Below, one piece after another: positions 43,050-51,773 of a DNA stretch of 64,000 bases. The stretch lies in assembly GCA_023429135.1 (NCBI GenBank), contig JAEYWD010000094.1, forward strand, positions 1 through 64,000, written 5' to 3'. How positions within the stretch are numbered: position 1 is the stretch's first letter; every line of letters begins with the position of its first letter. A program made the translations under genes and the position numbers. The notes beneath the pieces were generated by a model. That model saw nothing but the letters and a program-made list of their open reading frames with translations. It ran no database searches and was not told the origin of the DNA. This DNA comes from Bacteroidota bacterium. Lineage in GTDB: Bacteria > Bacteroidota > Bacteroidia > Bacteroidales > JAAUTT01.

Positions 43050-43298
43050 TTAGCTGAGCAACTTTTCCACTAAAATAATAACCTTGTTGTCTTTCATTTC
43101 CAAAACCCCACCACTGACATTAAAATGCTGCGACTGATCTTCAGGAGTAACAATCTTAATGGGGCCTTCCGCCAAACTCGAAATAATGGGAGCATGTTTA
43201 TTCATTAATTCGAAAGAACCTTCGGAACCAGGGACCTTAATAAGTTTGGTTTCGCCCGAGAACAGCTTTTTTTCTGGTGTTAAAATTTCTAGAAACAT
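43050..43298 (-). CDS. atpC: ATP synthase F1 epsilon subunit
   Basis: An 82-residue protein covering only the N-terminal beta-sandwich of epsilon ('LEILTPEKKLFSGETKLIKVPGSEGSFELMNKHAPIISSLAEGPIKI'). The C-terminal helical hairpin of longer epsilon subunits is absent, as is usual in Bacteroidota, so the inhibitory 'up' conformation known from E. coli is not possible. It follows atpD after a 119-bp gap that can fold into a branched RNA. Confidence 0.92.
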   Translation of the reverse strand: MFLEILTPEKKLFSGETKLIKVPGSEGSFELMNKHAPIISSLAEGPIKIVTPEDQSQHFNVSGGVLEMKDNKVIILVEKLLS

Positions 43299-43329
43299 GC
43301 GATTTATATTTCTGTATTAAAACAAAGAA

Positions 43330-43404
43330 GTTGTCCAAAAGGTGTAAAATATCTGAAATTTTACAAGGATTGGAATTTTAACGCAATCCCACTCTCCGGA
43401 CAAC
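43330..43404 (-). other. three-way-junction RNA structure between atpD and atpC
   Basis: In the atpD-atpC gap the arms GTTGTCC (43330-43336) and GGACAAC (43398-43404) form a perfect outer stem that encloses two perfect hairpins: TGTAAAAT/ATTTTACA (43343-43350, 43358-43365) and GGATTG/CAATCC (43367-43372, 43384-43389). On the minus strand a T-rich stretch follows, about 20 bp before the atpC start region. It could attenuate atpC relative to atpD or protect the atpD message. Confidence 0.55.
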
Positions 43405-43417
43405 CTCTTCTAAAATA

Positions 43418-44926
43418 TTATTTTGCTTCGGCAAGCATTTTTTCTCCCTTTTCAATAGCATCCTCAATGGTACCAACCATGCTGAATGCTGCTTCAGGAT
43501 ACTTATCCACTTCCCCGTTCATAATCATATTAAAGCCTTTGATAGTATCTTCAATGGATACCCACGCTCCTGGACGGCCAGTAAACTGCTCGGCCACATG
43601 GAAAGGCTGTGACAGGAATCTTTGAACACGACGGGCACGGTGAACCACCAGCTTATCGTCTTCCGAAAGTTCGTCCATCCCAAGAATTGCAATAATGTCC
43701 TGTAATTCCTTGTTACGTTGCAACAACTCTTTCACTCTTTGAGCGGTGTTGTAATGTTCAGCACCAACAATTTCGGGAGAAAGAATACGGGATGTAGAAT
43801 CCAGAGGGTCAACAGCAGGGTAAATACCCATTTCGGAGATCTTACGATTCAATACTGTTGTTGCATCAAGGTGAGCAAATGTGGTTGCAGGAGCAGGGTC
43901 AGTCAAGTCATCAGCAGGCACATAAACGGCCTGTACAGATGTGATAGAACCTCTCTTTGTGGATGTAATACGTTCCTGCATCATACCCATTTCAGTTGCA
44001 AGTGTTGGCTGATAACCTACTGCTGAAGGCATACGACCGAGAAGAGCCGATACTTCAGAACCAGCCTGGGTAAAACGGAAGATATTATCGACGAAGAAAA
44101 GGATATCGCGCCCTCCGCTCTGCTCATCACCATCGCGGAACGACTCGGCAACTGTTAATCCCGAAAGAGCAACTGTAGCACGGGCGCCCGGTGGTTCGTT
44201 CATCTGACCGAACACAAGTGTAGCCTGCGATTCCTGAAGAAGCTTGTTGTCAACCTTATCCAGGTCCCAGCCTCCTTTTTCCATTGATTCGAAAAAGGCA
44301 TCGCCATATTTGATAACACCCGATTCGATCATCTCGCGGAGCAGGTCGTTACCTTCACGGGTACGTTCACCAACACCGGCAAAAACCGACAAACCGGAGT
44401 ATCTTTTAGCAATATTATTGATGAGTTCCATGATGATAACGGTTTTTCCAACACCGGCACCACCAAAGAGTCCAATTTTACCACCTTTCATATACGGTTC
44501 AAGCAGGTCGATTACCTTGATACCAGTAAAAAGCACTTCTGCCTTGGTCGACAGATCTTCGTATCTCGGAGGTTTGTTATGGATCTCGTAACCGTTTGTT
44601 TTGGTTACATCACTTAACCCGTCGATGGGATCACCGATAACATTTAACAAACGACCACGTACCTGATCGCCAATAGGCATACGGATTGCACCACCGGTAG
44701 CGGCAACTTCCATACCACGGCGTAAACCATCGGTCGAGTCCATCGAAATAGCTCTTACCGTATTTTCGCCAATGTGCTGCTGTACTTCCACAATAAGTGT
44801 TTGTCCGTCGTCTCTTTTGACTTCTAGTGCGTCATGAATGTTAGGTAATTCGCTGCCGGCTTTCTCAAAGCTAACGTCAATCACCGGTCCAATCACCTGA
44901 ATAATTTCACCTTTTAATATGGACAT
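43418..44926 (-). CDS. atpD: ATP synthase F1 beta subunit
   Basis: A 502-residue catalytic F1 beta subunit with Walker A 'GGAGVGKTVIIMELINNIA', the 'GVGERTREGNDL' block, 'ALSGLTVAESFRD', Walker B 'ILFFVDNIFRFTQAGSEVSALLGRMPSAVGYQPTL' and 'YVPADDLTDPAPATTFAHLDAT'. Length is normal for Bacteroidota. Only atpD and atpC are present; the other F1 and all Fo genes must lie elsewhere, a split layout known in this phylum. Confidence 0.97.
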   Translation of the reverse strand: MSILKGEIIQVIGPVIDVSFEKAGSELPNIHDALEVKRDDGQTLIVEVQQHIGENTVRAISMDSTDGLRRGMEVAATGGAIRMPIGDQVRGRLLNVIGDPIDGLSDVTKTNGYEIHNKPPRYEDLSTKAEVLFTGIKVIDLLEPYMKGGKIGLFGGAGVGKTVIIMELINNIAKRYSGLSVFAGVGERTREGNDLLREMIESGVIKYGDAFFESMEKGGWDLDKVDNKLLQESQATLVFGQMNEPPGARATVALSGLTVAESFRDGDEQSGGRDILFFVDNIFRFTQAGSEVSALLGRMPSAVGYQPTLATEMGMMQERITSTKRGSITSVQAVYVPADDLTDPAPATTFAHLDATTVLNRKISEMGIYPAVDPLDSTSRILSPEIVGAEHYNTAQRVKELLQRNKELQDIIAILGMDELSEDDKLVVHRARRVQRFLSQPFHVAEQFTGRPGAWVSIEDTIKGFNMIMNGEVDKYPEAAFSMVGTIEDAIEKGEKMLAEAK

Positions 44927-44970
44927 ATTACAATTTGTTTGAAAACCTGAATCGTTTTTTAAAATAAACT

Positions 44971-44999
44971 TAAAGTTAATGAATTAATCGTTTTACAAA
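44971..44999 (-). promoter_or_regulatory. possible atpD promoter
   Basis: On the minus strand TTTG (44996-44999), a 17-bp spacer and TAACTTTA (44971-44978), one base from TAnnTTTG, lie 45 bp before the atpD ATG. The rest of the 325-bp gap to 45251 is AT-rich and holds only the promoter region of the next gene as far as I can see. Confidence 0.3.
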
Positions 45000-45212
45000 T
45001 ACCCATCAACAAAAAATATTTTGGTAGTATTGGATAATATTTTTTTATGCCATTGATTTTTTGAGTTATACAACAAACAAAAATATAAAAACAATAATTA
45101 AAGCAACATGCTTATTCAATAAAACACACATGGGACAAAGCAGGTAAGGTTAAAAATTGGGAATTTTAGTCACAATTAACATGGATAAAATACCATGCAA
45201 TTATTTTTTTGC

Positions 45213-45220
45213 TATATTTG
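45213..45220 (+). promoter_or_regulatory. -7 element for the type A cargo gene
   Basis: TATATTTG is an exact TAnnTTTG match 30 bp before the GTG start at 45251. No good -33 TTG was found. Confidence 0.4.
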
Positions 45221-45250
45221 AGCGCAAACTATTGCTTAATAATCAATTAA

Positions 45251-45748
45251 GTGAAAATCGCAGGCCTGACTTATTTACTACTCATGTTACTTTGCCCATG
45301 GGCCGCTGGCCAGAGCTTGGGAACCACATTATTGGGAACTACCGGAGATTTTAAATCAAATAATGGTTACTCTCTTTCCTATTCGGTTGGCGAGCTTTCT
45401 GTTAGCACTTCGCCAGGTGAAACTTACTTCTTTACGCAAGGGTTTCAACAGCCGGATACAATGGTAAGCCGAGGACCAATTATTGGCGGACCGCAAGCTA
45501 TTGAAGTATTTCCGAATCCTTTCCAGACAAATCTGTATATAAACATTTTTATAGACGAATCTCCTGAATTTTGGATTGAGGTTTATAATTTAAAAGGCAG
45601 CAAAGTTTATCAGGAAAAGTACACTGATATCTATTACGGCAGTCGGAGAATTCTTAATGGTCAGAGCCTGCCCAAAGGTTTGTATTTTATTAAGATTTAC
45701 TCGACAAACGGGAAGAAAATCGAGAAATTCAAATTAGTAAAAATGTAA
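45251..45748 (+). CDS. small T9SS type A cargo protein
   Basis: A 165-residue secreted protein: signal peptide ('LTYLLLMLLCPWAAGQ'), a ~60-residue region with 'YSLSYSVGELSVSTSPGET' and 'TQGFQQP', and a C-terminal type A sorting domain ('IEVFPNPFQTNLYI', 'IEVYNLKGSKVYQ', 'LPKGLYFIKIY'). It starts with GTG. The 'S-hG-E ... GFQQP' region recurs in the protein at 56816-57361, and both genes come before a YQAV-type protein gene. Surface or extracellular location; function unknown. Confidence 0.85.
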   Translation: MKIAGLTYLLLMLLCPWAAGQSLGTTLLGTTGDFKSNNGYSLSYSVGELSVSTSPGETYFFTQGFQQPDTMVSRGPIIGGPQAIEVFPNPFQTNLYINIFIDESPEFWIEVYNLKGSKVYQEKYTDIYYGSRRILNGQSLPKGLYFIKIYSTNGKKIEKFKLVKM

Positions 45749-45774
45749 ATATTGATCAAAAAATAGATATAGCA

Positions 45775-47292
45775 ATGAAAACTATATATAATAAACTTTT
45801 AGTTGGGCTTTTGATGGTAGCACTGTCTTTAACAGTGGCAAATTCTCCGCTCAATGCCCAGAAGGTTGCTAAAGGAATAAACTATCAGGCAGTTTTAAGG
45901 GACTCGGAGAACAAGTTTATAGCTGATAAAAACATAAAAGTTACCATATCTATATTTAAAAAGGAGGTTAATGGGGAATTAGTGTGGGAAGAAACACATA
46001 ACCCAACTACCAATAAAGTAGGAATTTTTACCCTTGTAATAGGTCAGGGTTCTCCTAAAAGTTCAACGGCCAGGTTCTCTGATATACGATGGGGTACAGA
46101 AGAGCATCTTCTGAAAGTAGTAGCTGAAGTTGATGGGAGAATCATAGATTTTCCGGCATCTCCAATGCTTTCAGTTCCGTACGCTTTCTTTGCCGATAGC
46201 GCCAGGGTTGCCCGGGCAGATTTTTCCGGGGTAGCTTTTGATCCTGTTACCAATACATTAAAGAAAGACAACGCTACAACCATAGCCGATCTTTCCACCT
46301 TAAGCCAGAGCCTTGAATACGATCCAACAACCTTTCATCTTTCCATCAGTGGGAAACCGGGAATAGTAGACTTCCGGCAATTTGCACATGCACCCCAGGA
46401 TTTAAGGATTGAAAACAACAAGTTATGGATTACCGGTAACCCGAGCTATTCGGTAATAGACCTCTCACCATACAAGCAAACCTTGTTGGTTAATGCAGAA
46501 AGCAAGTTGCAGATATCGGGCAGCACCGATATGATAAAGATTGACACAAGCAACACCAACGAAATACAAACACTCGCTCTAAATGGGAATAAGTTATCGC
46601 TAAACAGAAATGGTGGCGAAGTAACCATTGATGCAAGCGAAACCAATGAACTACAAACCCTTTCGAAGGTAAACGGATCATTGGTTCTGAGCAATGCCCT
46701 CAACGGAAGAGCAATACCGATTGATACGAGCCTGAATAATGAAATTCAAACCATCCATAGAACCGGCAACAAATTATTTTTAAGTGGAACAACAACAGAG
46801 GTTAGTGTGGACGATGCCGATGCGGATGCAGGTAATGAGTTAATTGGCAGTATAACCTATAATCAAAATACTAGAGTTTTAAGTTTAACTGAAGGTTCAA
46901 GTAATTCAAAAACGGTAGATCTTTCTCCAAAAAAGGTCGCTTTCAGGGCGATCAAAACAACAAATACCAATGTAGCTTCAGGTGCTGTTATTACGCTAGT
47001 TTTTGGAGATGAAAAACAAGATATTGGTGGTGGATATGACGCGATAACCGGAACATTCACAGTTCCATCAAATGGGGCCGGAGTATATGCCTTCTTTTTT
47101 AGTCTTGAGTCACCAGAACCTGTAGTTTCATTTGAACTTTTAAAAAACAATGCTAACCCTGAAATTCTTTTAACATATAATCAACCCGTACTATTAGATT
47201 TAAATGAAAACGATACAATAAAGATCAGAGCAACAGCTTCAGACGCAGCAACAATAAAAAAAGCATCATTTATTGGATATAAAACTAACTAG
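45775..47292 (+). CDS. secreted YQAV-type protein with fibre-like repeats
   Basis: A 505-residue secreted protein with a signal peptide ('LLMVALSLTVANSPLNAQ'). Residues ~30-145 are an N-terminal beta-domain ('KGINYQAVLRDSENKFI', 'VGIFTLVIGQG', 'PYAFFADSA') shared with the protein at 58094. About three ~33-residue repeats follow ('NEIQTLALNGNKLSLN', 'NELQTLSKVNGSLVLS', 'NEIQTIHRTGNKLFLS'), recalling phage or surface fibre shafts, then a C-terminal ~130-residue beta domain. It lies 26 bp after the type A cargo gene in a probable operon. No catalytic motif seen. Confidence 0.8.
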   Translation: MKTIYNKLLVGLLMVALSLTVANSPLNAQKVAKGINYQAVLRDSENKFIADKNIKVTISIFKKEVNGELVWEETHNPTTNKVGIFTLVIGQGSPKSSTARFSDIRWGTEEHLLKVVAEVDGRIIDFPASPMLSVPYAFFADSARVARADFSGVAFDPVTNTLKKDNATTIADLSTLSQSLEYDPTTFHLSISGKPGIVDFRQFAHAPQDLRIENNKLWITGNPSYSVIDLSPYKQTLLVNAESKLQISGSTDMIKIDTSNTNEIQTLALNGNKLSLNRNGGEVTIDASETNELQTLSKVNGSLVLSNALNGRAIPIDTSLNNEIQTIHRTGNKLFLSGTTTEVSVDDADADAGNELIGSITYNQNTRVLSLTEGSSNSKTVDLSPKKVAFRAIKTTNTNVASGAVITLVFGDEKQDIGGGYDAITGTFTVPSNGAGVYAFFFSLESPEPVVSFELLKNNANPEILLTYNQPVLLDLNENDTIKIRATASDAATIKKASFIGYKTN

Positions 47293-47306
47293 GTTGATAT
47301 AAGCTT

Positions 47307-47333
47307 GCGCGCGTTTCCGAACGCGTGCCTTTT
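47307..47333 (+). terminator. GC-rich hairpin after the YQAV gene
   Basis: GCGCGCGTT (47307-47315) and AACGCGTGC (47320-47328) form a 9-bp stem with one wobble and a TCCG loop, followed by CTTTT, 14 bp after the stop codon. Its core resembles the GC-rich inverted repeat at 52164-52215, so it may be a dispersed repeat that serves as terminator. Confidence 0.6.
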
Positions 47334-47436
47334 CCCATTAAATCCTTGCATTCCTAACCTCAACAACCAACAAATTAACCTAGCATTAAAACATTTTACC
47401 GAAAATCTAAAACCACAACTATTTATTGCCGTATAC

Positions 47437-47468
47437 TTGGATGTTTTAGTCAAAAGTTTTTAACTTTA
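47437..47468 (+). promoter_or_regulatory. possible promoter of the repeat-GH16 gene
   Basis: TTG at 47437-47439, a 21-bp spacer and TAACTTTA (47461-47468), one base from TAnnTTTG, 22 bp before the ATG at 47491. Confidence 0.35.
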
Positions 47469-47490
47469 ATTAGATTTTTAATTTACTGCC

Positions 47491-49368
47491 ATGGCCGGAG
47501 CATTTCGATTTATGCTAGGTTTTTACCCCAAAACCGATGCAATTGAAGCAAAAAGACAAAACCTGATTGCCGAATTCAATAAAGTGAAGGAAATTGAATC
47601 TTCGAATGAATTAGCGCATTTCAAATATCTGCAAAACCTGATTCAATCCCCTGAGTTTGCCGAAAAAAAGAAAACGCTTCAAAACCTTAATTACAAAGGC
47701 AGTGAGGAACATCTGAAAGAACAGGAATATCTCCGTTTGAAAAAAATGGGCGATATTAAATTCTTTTATAAATACAAAAGCTCACCGGAGCTGGCCGAAT
47801 ACAACAAAACAGCCTCCTCACCCGAACTGGCAGAATTCAAGTCTCTGAAAAACTTTATTTCGTCAGAGGCCTACAAAACCGTGTTCGATTACATGAACGA
47901 CAAGAAAAAGTTCGAGAAAACTCCGGAATTCAAACAACTAAACGAATATAATTCCATAAGCCAGAACCCGGCATTTAAAAGTTATTTCAAATTTATAAAT
48001 TCTCCTAAATACCAGGTATTTTCTGAGGTACAGCAATCACCCGATCTGGTTAGATTTAAGGAATTGGATAAATACGTTCAATCACCCGAATTCGCCCAGG
48101 CCAAAGCAAGTAAAGAATTCAAAAAATCGGAAGCTTTTGCAAAACTCAATGAATTCAACTCCCTGAAGAACAGTTCCAGGTTTAAGACTTATTTTAAAAT
48201 GCATTCTTCGTCGCTTTACAACGACTACAAGAAAATAAACAAATCGGAAGAGCTGAATTATTTTCTTGATCTGAAGAAAACAGTAGAATCGGAAGCCTTC
48301 AAAAACAAAAAGAAAGAAATTGAATCTCAAAGATTTGAAAGCACGCCTGAATATCAGAAACTGCAAAAATTTAAAGCATTGGAAAAGTCTGCTCAGATCA
48401 GCAGATATTTTAAAGTACATCAGTCGAAACAACTTTCCCATTTCAAACAACTCGAAAATTCCAAGGAGATAGCTCATTACGAAGAGCTTCATACCTATAT
48501 TAACTCAGAAGAGTTCAAAAACCGAAAAGCATATTTACTGGATCTTAAAAAATGGGAGAAAACCGAGGAAGCCAAGAAAGAAGCTGAATACGAACAACTA
48601 AAGAAATCACAACACCTGATTTGGTATTTCAAAATAAAAGACGATCCGAAGTTTAAAGACCTGAGGGAATGGAATCTGGTATTTGAAGACCATTTCGACA
48701 AAGGAAAGCTCGATTCCGATAAATGGATTACCAGATATTTCTGGGGTGAGGTGCTCATGGGCGAATCGTATGCTCTGCCAGGAGAGAAACATTTCTTTAC
48801 CGATAAAAACATTGAAATGAACGGATCGACAGTTAAGCTGATTACCCGTCAGAATAAGGTTACCGGAAAGGAATGGAATCCGGTGCTTGGTTTCTACCCA
48901 AAGGAATTTGATTATTCATCGGGATTAATTTCTACCGGCAAAAGTCATCGGCAAAAATATGGCCGTATAGAAGCAAAAGTCAGAATTCCGGCTTCCCAAG
49001 GCACCATACATGCATTTTGGTTAGGAGGAAATTCGATTTTGCCTCAGGTTGATGTATTCAAATACAGCAATAACAAATTGCTTTTTAGCTCTTTCTGGCA
49101 AAATAACTCGGGCGAAAGCTCTCCAAACAGCGACACTATATCAATGTCGGCTTCAACTTTTACAAAAGGATATTTCATTTATTCCCTTGAATGGACTCCC
49201 GACAAATTGGTATGGAAGATCAATAACCTGGTGGTAAAAGAACAAACCGTAGGTGTACCTGAGGAAGAACTTTACCTGGTGTTAAACTCGGGAAAATACG
49301 AAGATGGAAGTATGTCGTTACCCAGCAATCTGGAGATTGATTGGGTGAGATGCTACCAAAAGAATTAA
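47491..49368 (+). CDS. helical-repeat protein fused to a catalytically altered GH16 domain
   Basis: A 625-residue protein with no signal peptide or membrane segment, so probably cytoplasmic. Residues 38-~395 hold five ~72-residue repeats starting at 38, 110, 183, 252 and 324. Each begins 'S-x-E-L-x-x-F-x-x-L' and includes 'S-x-E-F/A' and 'Y-F-K' motifs, charged and strongly helical. Residues ~396-625 are a GH16/laminarinase-like beta-sandwich ('NLVFEDHFDKGKLDSDKWI', 'YGRIEAKVRIP', 'YSLEWTPDKLVWKINN', 'LEIDWVRCYQK'). The active-site E-x-D-x-x-E reads Q519-V-D-V-F-K524, so nucleophile and acid/base Glu are both gone; a binding role is more likely than hydrolysis. Gene structure is clear; function is not. 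Confidence 0.85.
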   Translation: MAGAFRFMLGFYPKTDAIEAKRQNLIAEFNKVKEIESSNELAHFKYLQNLIQSPEFAEKKKTLQNLNYKGSEEHLKEQEYLRLKKMGDIKFFYKYKSSPELAEYNKTASSPELAEFKSLKNFISSEAYKTVFDYMNDKKKFEKTPEFKQLNEYNSISQNPAFKSYFKFINSPKYQVFSEVQQSPDLVRFKELDKYVQSPEFAQAKASKEFKKSEAFAKLNEFNSLKNSSRFKTYFKMHSSSLYNDYKKINKSEELNYFLDLKKTVESEAFKNKKKEIESQRFESTPEYQKLQKFKALEKSAQISRYFKVHQSKQLSHFKQLENSKEIAHYEELHTYINSEEFKNRKAYLLDLKKWEKTEEAKKEAEYEQLKKSQHLIWYFKIKDDPKFKDLREWNLVFEDHFDKGKLDSDKWITRYFWGEVLMGESYALPGEKHFFTDKNIEMNGSTVKLITRQNKVTGKEWNPVLGFYPKEFDYSSGLISTGKSHRQKYGRIEAKVRIPASQGTIHAFWLGGNSILPQVDVFKYSNNKLLFSSFWQNNSGESSPNSDTISMSASTFTKGYFIYSLEWTPDKLVWKINNLVVKEQTVGVPEEELYLVLNSGKYEDGSMSLPSNLEIDWVRCYQKN

Positions 49369-49374
49369 CGATAA

Positions 49375-49557
49375 TTAGTTAATATTATCGTTAAAATAAC
49401 CGGTTTCGTAGTCGATATCGAAATTTTCTTTTAACAGGTTAACCTGCATTAACCGGTTATAAATCTCGTAATCCTGCTTCAACCCGTTATCTGAAATTTT
49501 GGAGGGTTCAGTGAATAAAATCTCCGTCAAAATCTGATCCTTGTTTTCCATTCTCAA
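49375..49557 (-). CDS. hypothetical small acidic protein
   Basis: A 60-residue frame with a protein-like, charged composition ('ENKDQILTEILFTEPSKISD', 'YEIYNRLMQVNLLKENFDI') and an ATG start at 49557 (or 49551). It is convergent with the repeat-GH16 gene, 6 bp from its stop. No family recognised; it could be spurious. The following gap 49558-49809 is AT-rich and shows nothing. Confidence 0.45.
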   Translation of the reverse strand: MRMENKDQILTEILFTEPSKISDNGLKQDYEIYNRLMQVNLLKENFDIDYETGYFNDNIN

Positions 49558-49809
49558 AATAGTTATTCAATAAAACAAATAGTAGAACCGGGTCAAAATT
49601 ACATTAAGCTAAATTAAGAATTGTTCTAAACACACTTTTTTTATTATGATATTTATCAACAGTTTATGTTAATTATTTAGTAATTTGTATGTTAATATAA
49701 ATTTCAGCATTTTTATTTGCAGAGTCCCCCGTTTTATTTCAACCAAATTTAGTAATTGAGTAAATGGCTGCTCAAAATGAGAATAACTCCGATTTAATTT
49801 AGAGAATCC

Positions 49810-50523
49810 TTAAACCCCCAACACATAAATTATCCATGGGGCAATGGTCAACTCCGATTTCCACATAAAAGGTTCATCCCGCTGTCCAAGTGGTGCGTAG
49901 CGTTTCAGTAGTTTCATGCCTGCTTCTTCAAACAGGTTCAGGTAATCCGCTTCGGTAAAGAAATAATCTTCCACAGGCGTTTTGTCATCCACATCGTTCA
50001 TAATGGTATAAACAGGATCGCCGGTTTTTGCGATTTTGTTCCCCGGGAAAGGCGCGGTTGAAAACGATGCCCATTCCTTGTGGTAAAGTTTAGGGTTGGA
50101 ATCAAGCATAATCATACAACCATTTCTCGAAAGCTTTGGCTTCAGACCCAACAATATCTTCGCCCTTTTTTGTGCTGGGATGTTATCAAAAGTGAAAATG
50201 GAGGTGATCAGGTCGAAACCGTTTGGGATAGCGTCATAATTCCCATCCTCAACCAAGATATAAGTTCCGTCGGGATCTTTTTCCACAGCCTGACGGATCA
50301 TAGAATGAGAAATATCTATTCCGGTAACATCAAATTCCAACTTTTTGAGAAAGCGTGTGGACCGGCCGGTACCACAGCCAAAGTCGAGGACCTTGGTTCC
50401 CCGGGCATGTTTCATGATTATTTCCGGCAGATCGCGGTAAGCCAAATGATAGGTGTTAGGAAATTCTAGCTTTGCATATGAAGCCGAGCGGGTATCGTTG
50501 TCCCATGAGTTGATGTAATTCAT
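49810..50523 (-). CDS. class I SAM-dependent methyltransferase
   Basis: A 237-residue methyltransferase with motif I 'TKVLDFGCGTGRSTRFLKKL', 'FDVTGIDISHSMIRQAVEKD', 'FDLITSIFTFDNIPA' and 'LSRNGCMIMLDSNP'. It resembles the Methyltransf_11/UbiE-like group; substrate unknown. It is 104 bp after ilvE on the same strand and may be co-transcribed with it, though the gap holds part of a repeat-like sequence. Confidence 0.85.
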   Translation of the reverse strand: MNYINSWDNDTRSASYAKLEFPNTYHLAYRDLPEIIMKHARGTKVLDFGCGTGRSTRFLKKLEFDVTGIDISHSMIRQAVEKDPDGTYILVEDGNYDAIPNGFDLITSIFTFDNIPAQKRAKILLGLKPKLSRNGCMIMLDSNPKLYHKEWASFSTAPFPGNKIAKTGDPVYTIMNDVDDKTPVEDYFFTEADYLNLFEEAGMKLLKRYAPLGQRDEPFMWKSELTIAPWIIYVLGV

Positions 50524-50627
50524 AAATAAGCCTCACCCCTGGAGGCGGTGCTCTCAATAACCGGAGGTTGAGCCTTTCGAAACCTCAGTGTCCGGCATTT
50601 TTCACACAGCCACTTCAGCAGTATTAG

Positions 50628-51680
50628 TTAAACAATAGTATTCCAATTATATTTATCAGGTCTTTTGCCAATGCGTATATCATTAAGCATATTTCGGGCT
50701 TTGATACAGAAGCTGTTTTCACCGGATTCGGGTAATAAGTAATCTTTCCCCTGGATATGAATACACCGGATAGGACTGGTAACGGCAGCCGTACCTGTTC
50801 CAAAAGCTTCCTGCAAAAGATTATTCTTATGCTTCTCTGTAAGTTCAAAAGCACTTATCTTGCGGGTTTCAACGGGATAACCCAAATCAACGGCAAGTGT
50901 CAGCAGCGAATCGCGGGTTACACCATCAAGAATTGTATCCGATGTAGCTGGAGTCACAACTTTGCCGTCGATCACAAACATAGCGTTCATGGTACCCGAC
51001 TCTTCTATGTTAAGCTCAGGAGAGCCATCCGTCCACAAAATCTGGTCGAAACCTTGTTCCTGCGCTTTTTGGGCAGGATAGAAGGAAGCTCCGTAATTGC
51101 CACCACACTTAGCATGCCCGGTTCCACCTTTTGCGGCTCGCATAAAATGGTCTTCAACTTTCACACGCAGTGGTTTGGAATAATAACTGCCTACCGGACC
51201 AGTGAAAATGATAAACTTGTATTCATCCGAAACCTTTACGCCAAAACGCTCTTCGGTGGCAATCATAAAAGGACGAATGTACAGAGATGCACCATCATTA
51301 TCGGGAACCCATGCACGGTCTGTGGAAATCAGTTCCTTTAAACCATTGATGAACATTTCCTTTGGGACCGCGGGCATACAAAGACGTTGCAGCGAACGGC
51401 AAAATCGCTCGTAATGTTTTTCGATACGAAATACTGATATTCCTCCGCTTATGTGCCGGAAAGCTTTCATTCCTTCAAACACTGTTTGTCCGTAATGAAG
51501 CGCAAGAGCCGATGGAGCAAAACTGAGGGAGGCATATGGAAGGATTTCGTAGTTTGACCATTGTTTGTTTTTAAAAGTGGCAACAAGCATGTGATCCGAC
51601 ACATAGTTGCCAAATCCCAGGTTTGCAAAATCGACTTGCTGCAAACGGGATGATGTGGGTTGTAATTGAGAAGTGTTCAT
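50628..51680 (-). CDS. ilvE: branched-chain amino acid aminotransferase
   Basis: A 350-residue class IV PLP aminotransferase of the eukaryotic-like BCAT type: 'LALHYGQTVFEGMKAFR', 'YIRPFMIATEERFGV', 'GGTGHAKCGGNYGASFYPAQKA' with the PLP Lys, 'EESGTMNAMFVI', 'LDGVTRDSLLTLA' and 'EAFGTGTAAVTSPI'. The frame reaches 51722 but those 14 residues come from repeat-like DNA; the ATG at 51680 is preferred. It interconverts Val, Leu and Ile with their 2-oxo acids. The other Ilv/Leu genes are not in the window. Confidence 0.94.
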   Translation of the reverse strand: MNTSQLQPTSSRLQQVDFANLGFGNYVSDHMLVATFKNKQWSNYEILPYASLSFAPSALALHYGQTVFEGMKAFRHISGGISVFRIEKHYERFCRSLQRLCMPAVPKEMFINGLKELISTDRAWVPDNDGASLYIRPFMIATEERFGVKVSDEYKFIIFTGPVGSYYSKPLRVKVEDHFMRAAKGGTGHAKCGGNYGASFYPAQKAQEQGFDQILWTDGSPELNIEESGTMNAMFVIDGKVVTPATSDTILDGVTRDSLLTLAVDLGYPVETRKISAFELTEKHKNNLLQEAFGTGTAAVTSPIRCIHIQGKDYLLPESGENSFCIKARNMLNDIRIGKRPDKYNWNTIV

Positions 51681-51695
51681 ATTTTTTAATTTAAA

Positions 51696-51744
51696 AGCCT
51701 CACCCCCTGCTCCTCTCCACATGGAGAGGGGAGGAAGAAAGGGT
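51696..51744. repeat. GC-rich hairpin repeat
   Basis: A 'CCTCACCCCC...CTCTCC-ACAT-GGAGAG...GAAAGGG' hairpin sits upstream of ilvE. Similar CT/GA-rich hairpins are scattered between genes in many Bacteroidota. The first 12 bases (AAGCCTCACCCC) recur at ~50526 downstream of ilvE. Confidence 0.5.
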
Positions 51745-51773
51745 ACTTATTTATGATTTAGTAAACTGACAGA

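Noticed and set aside
45157..45354. 65-codon plus-strand frame overlapping the type A cargo start
   Set aside because: Out of frame with a signal-peptide-bearing gene and crosses its promoter.
50757..51341. 194-codon plus-strand frame opposite ilvE
   Set aside because: Shadow of ilvE, which has intact PLP-binding motifs.
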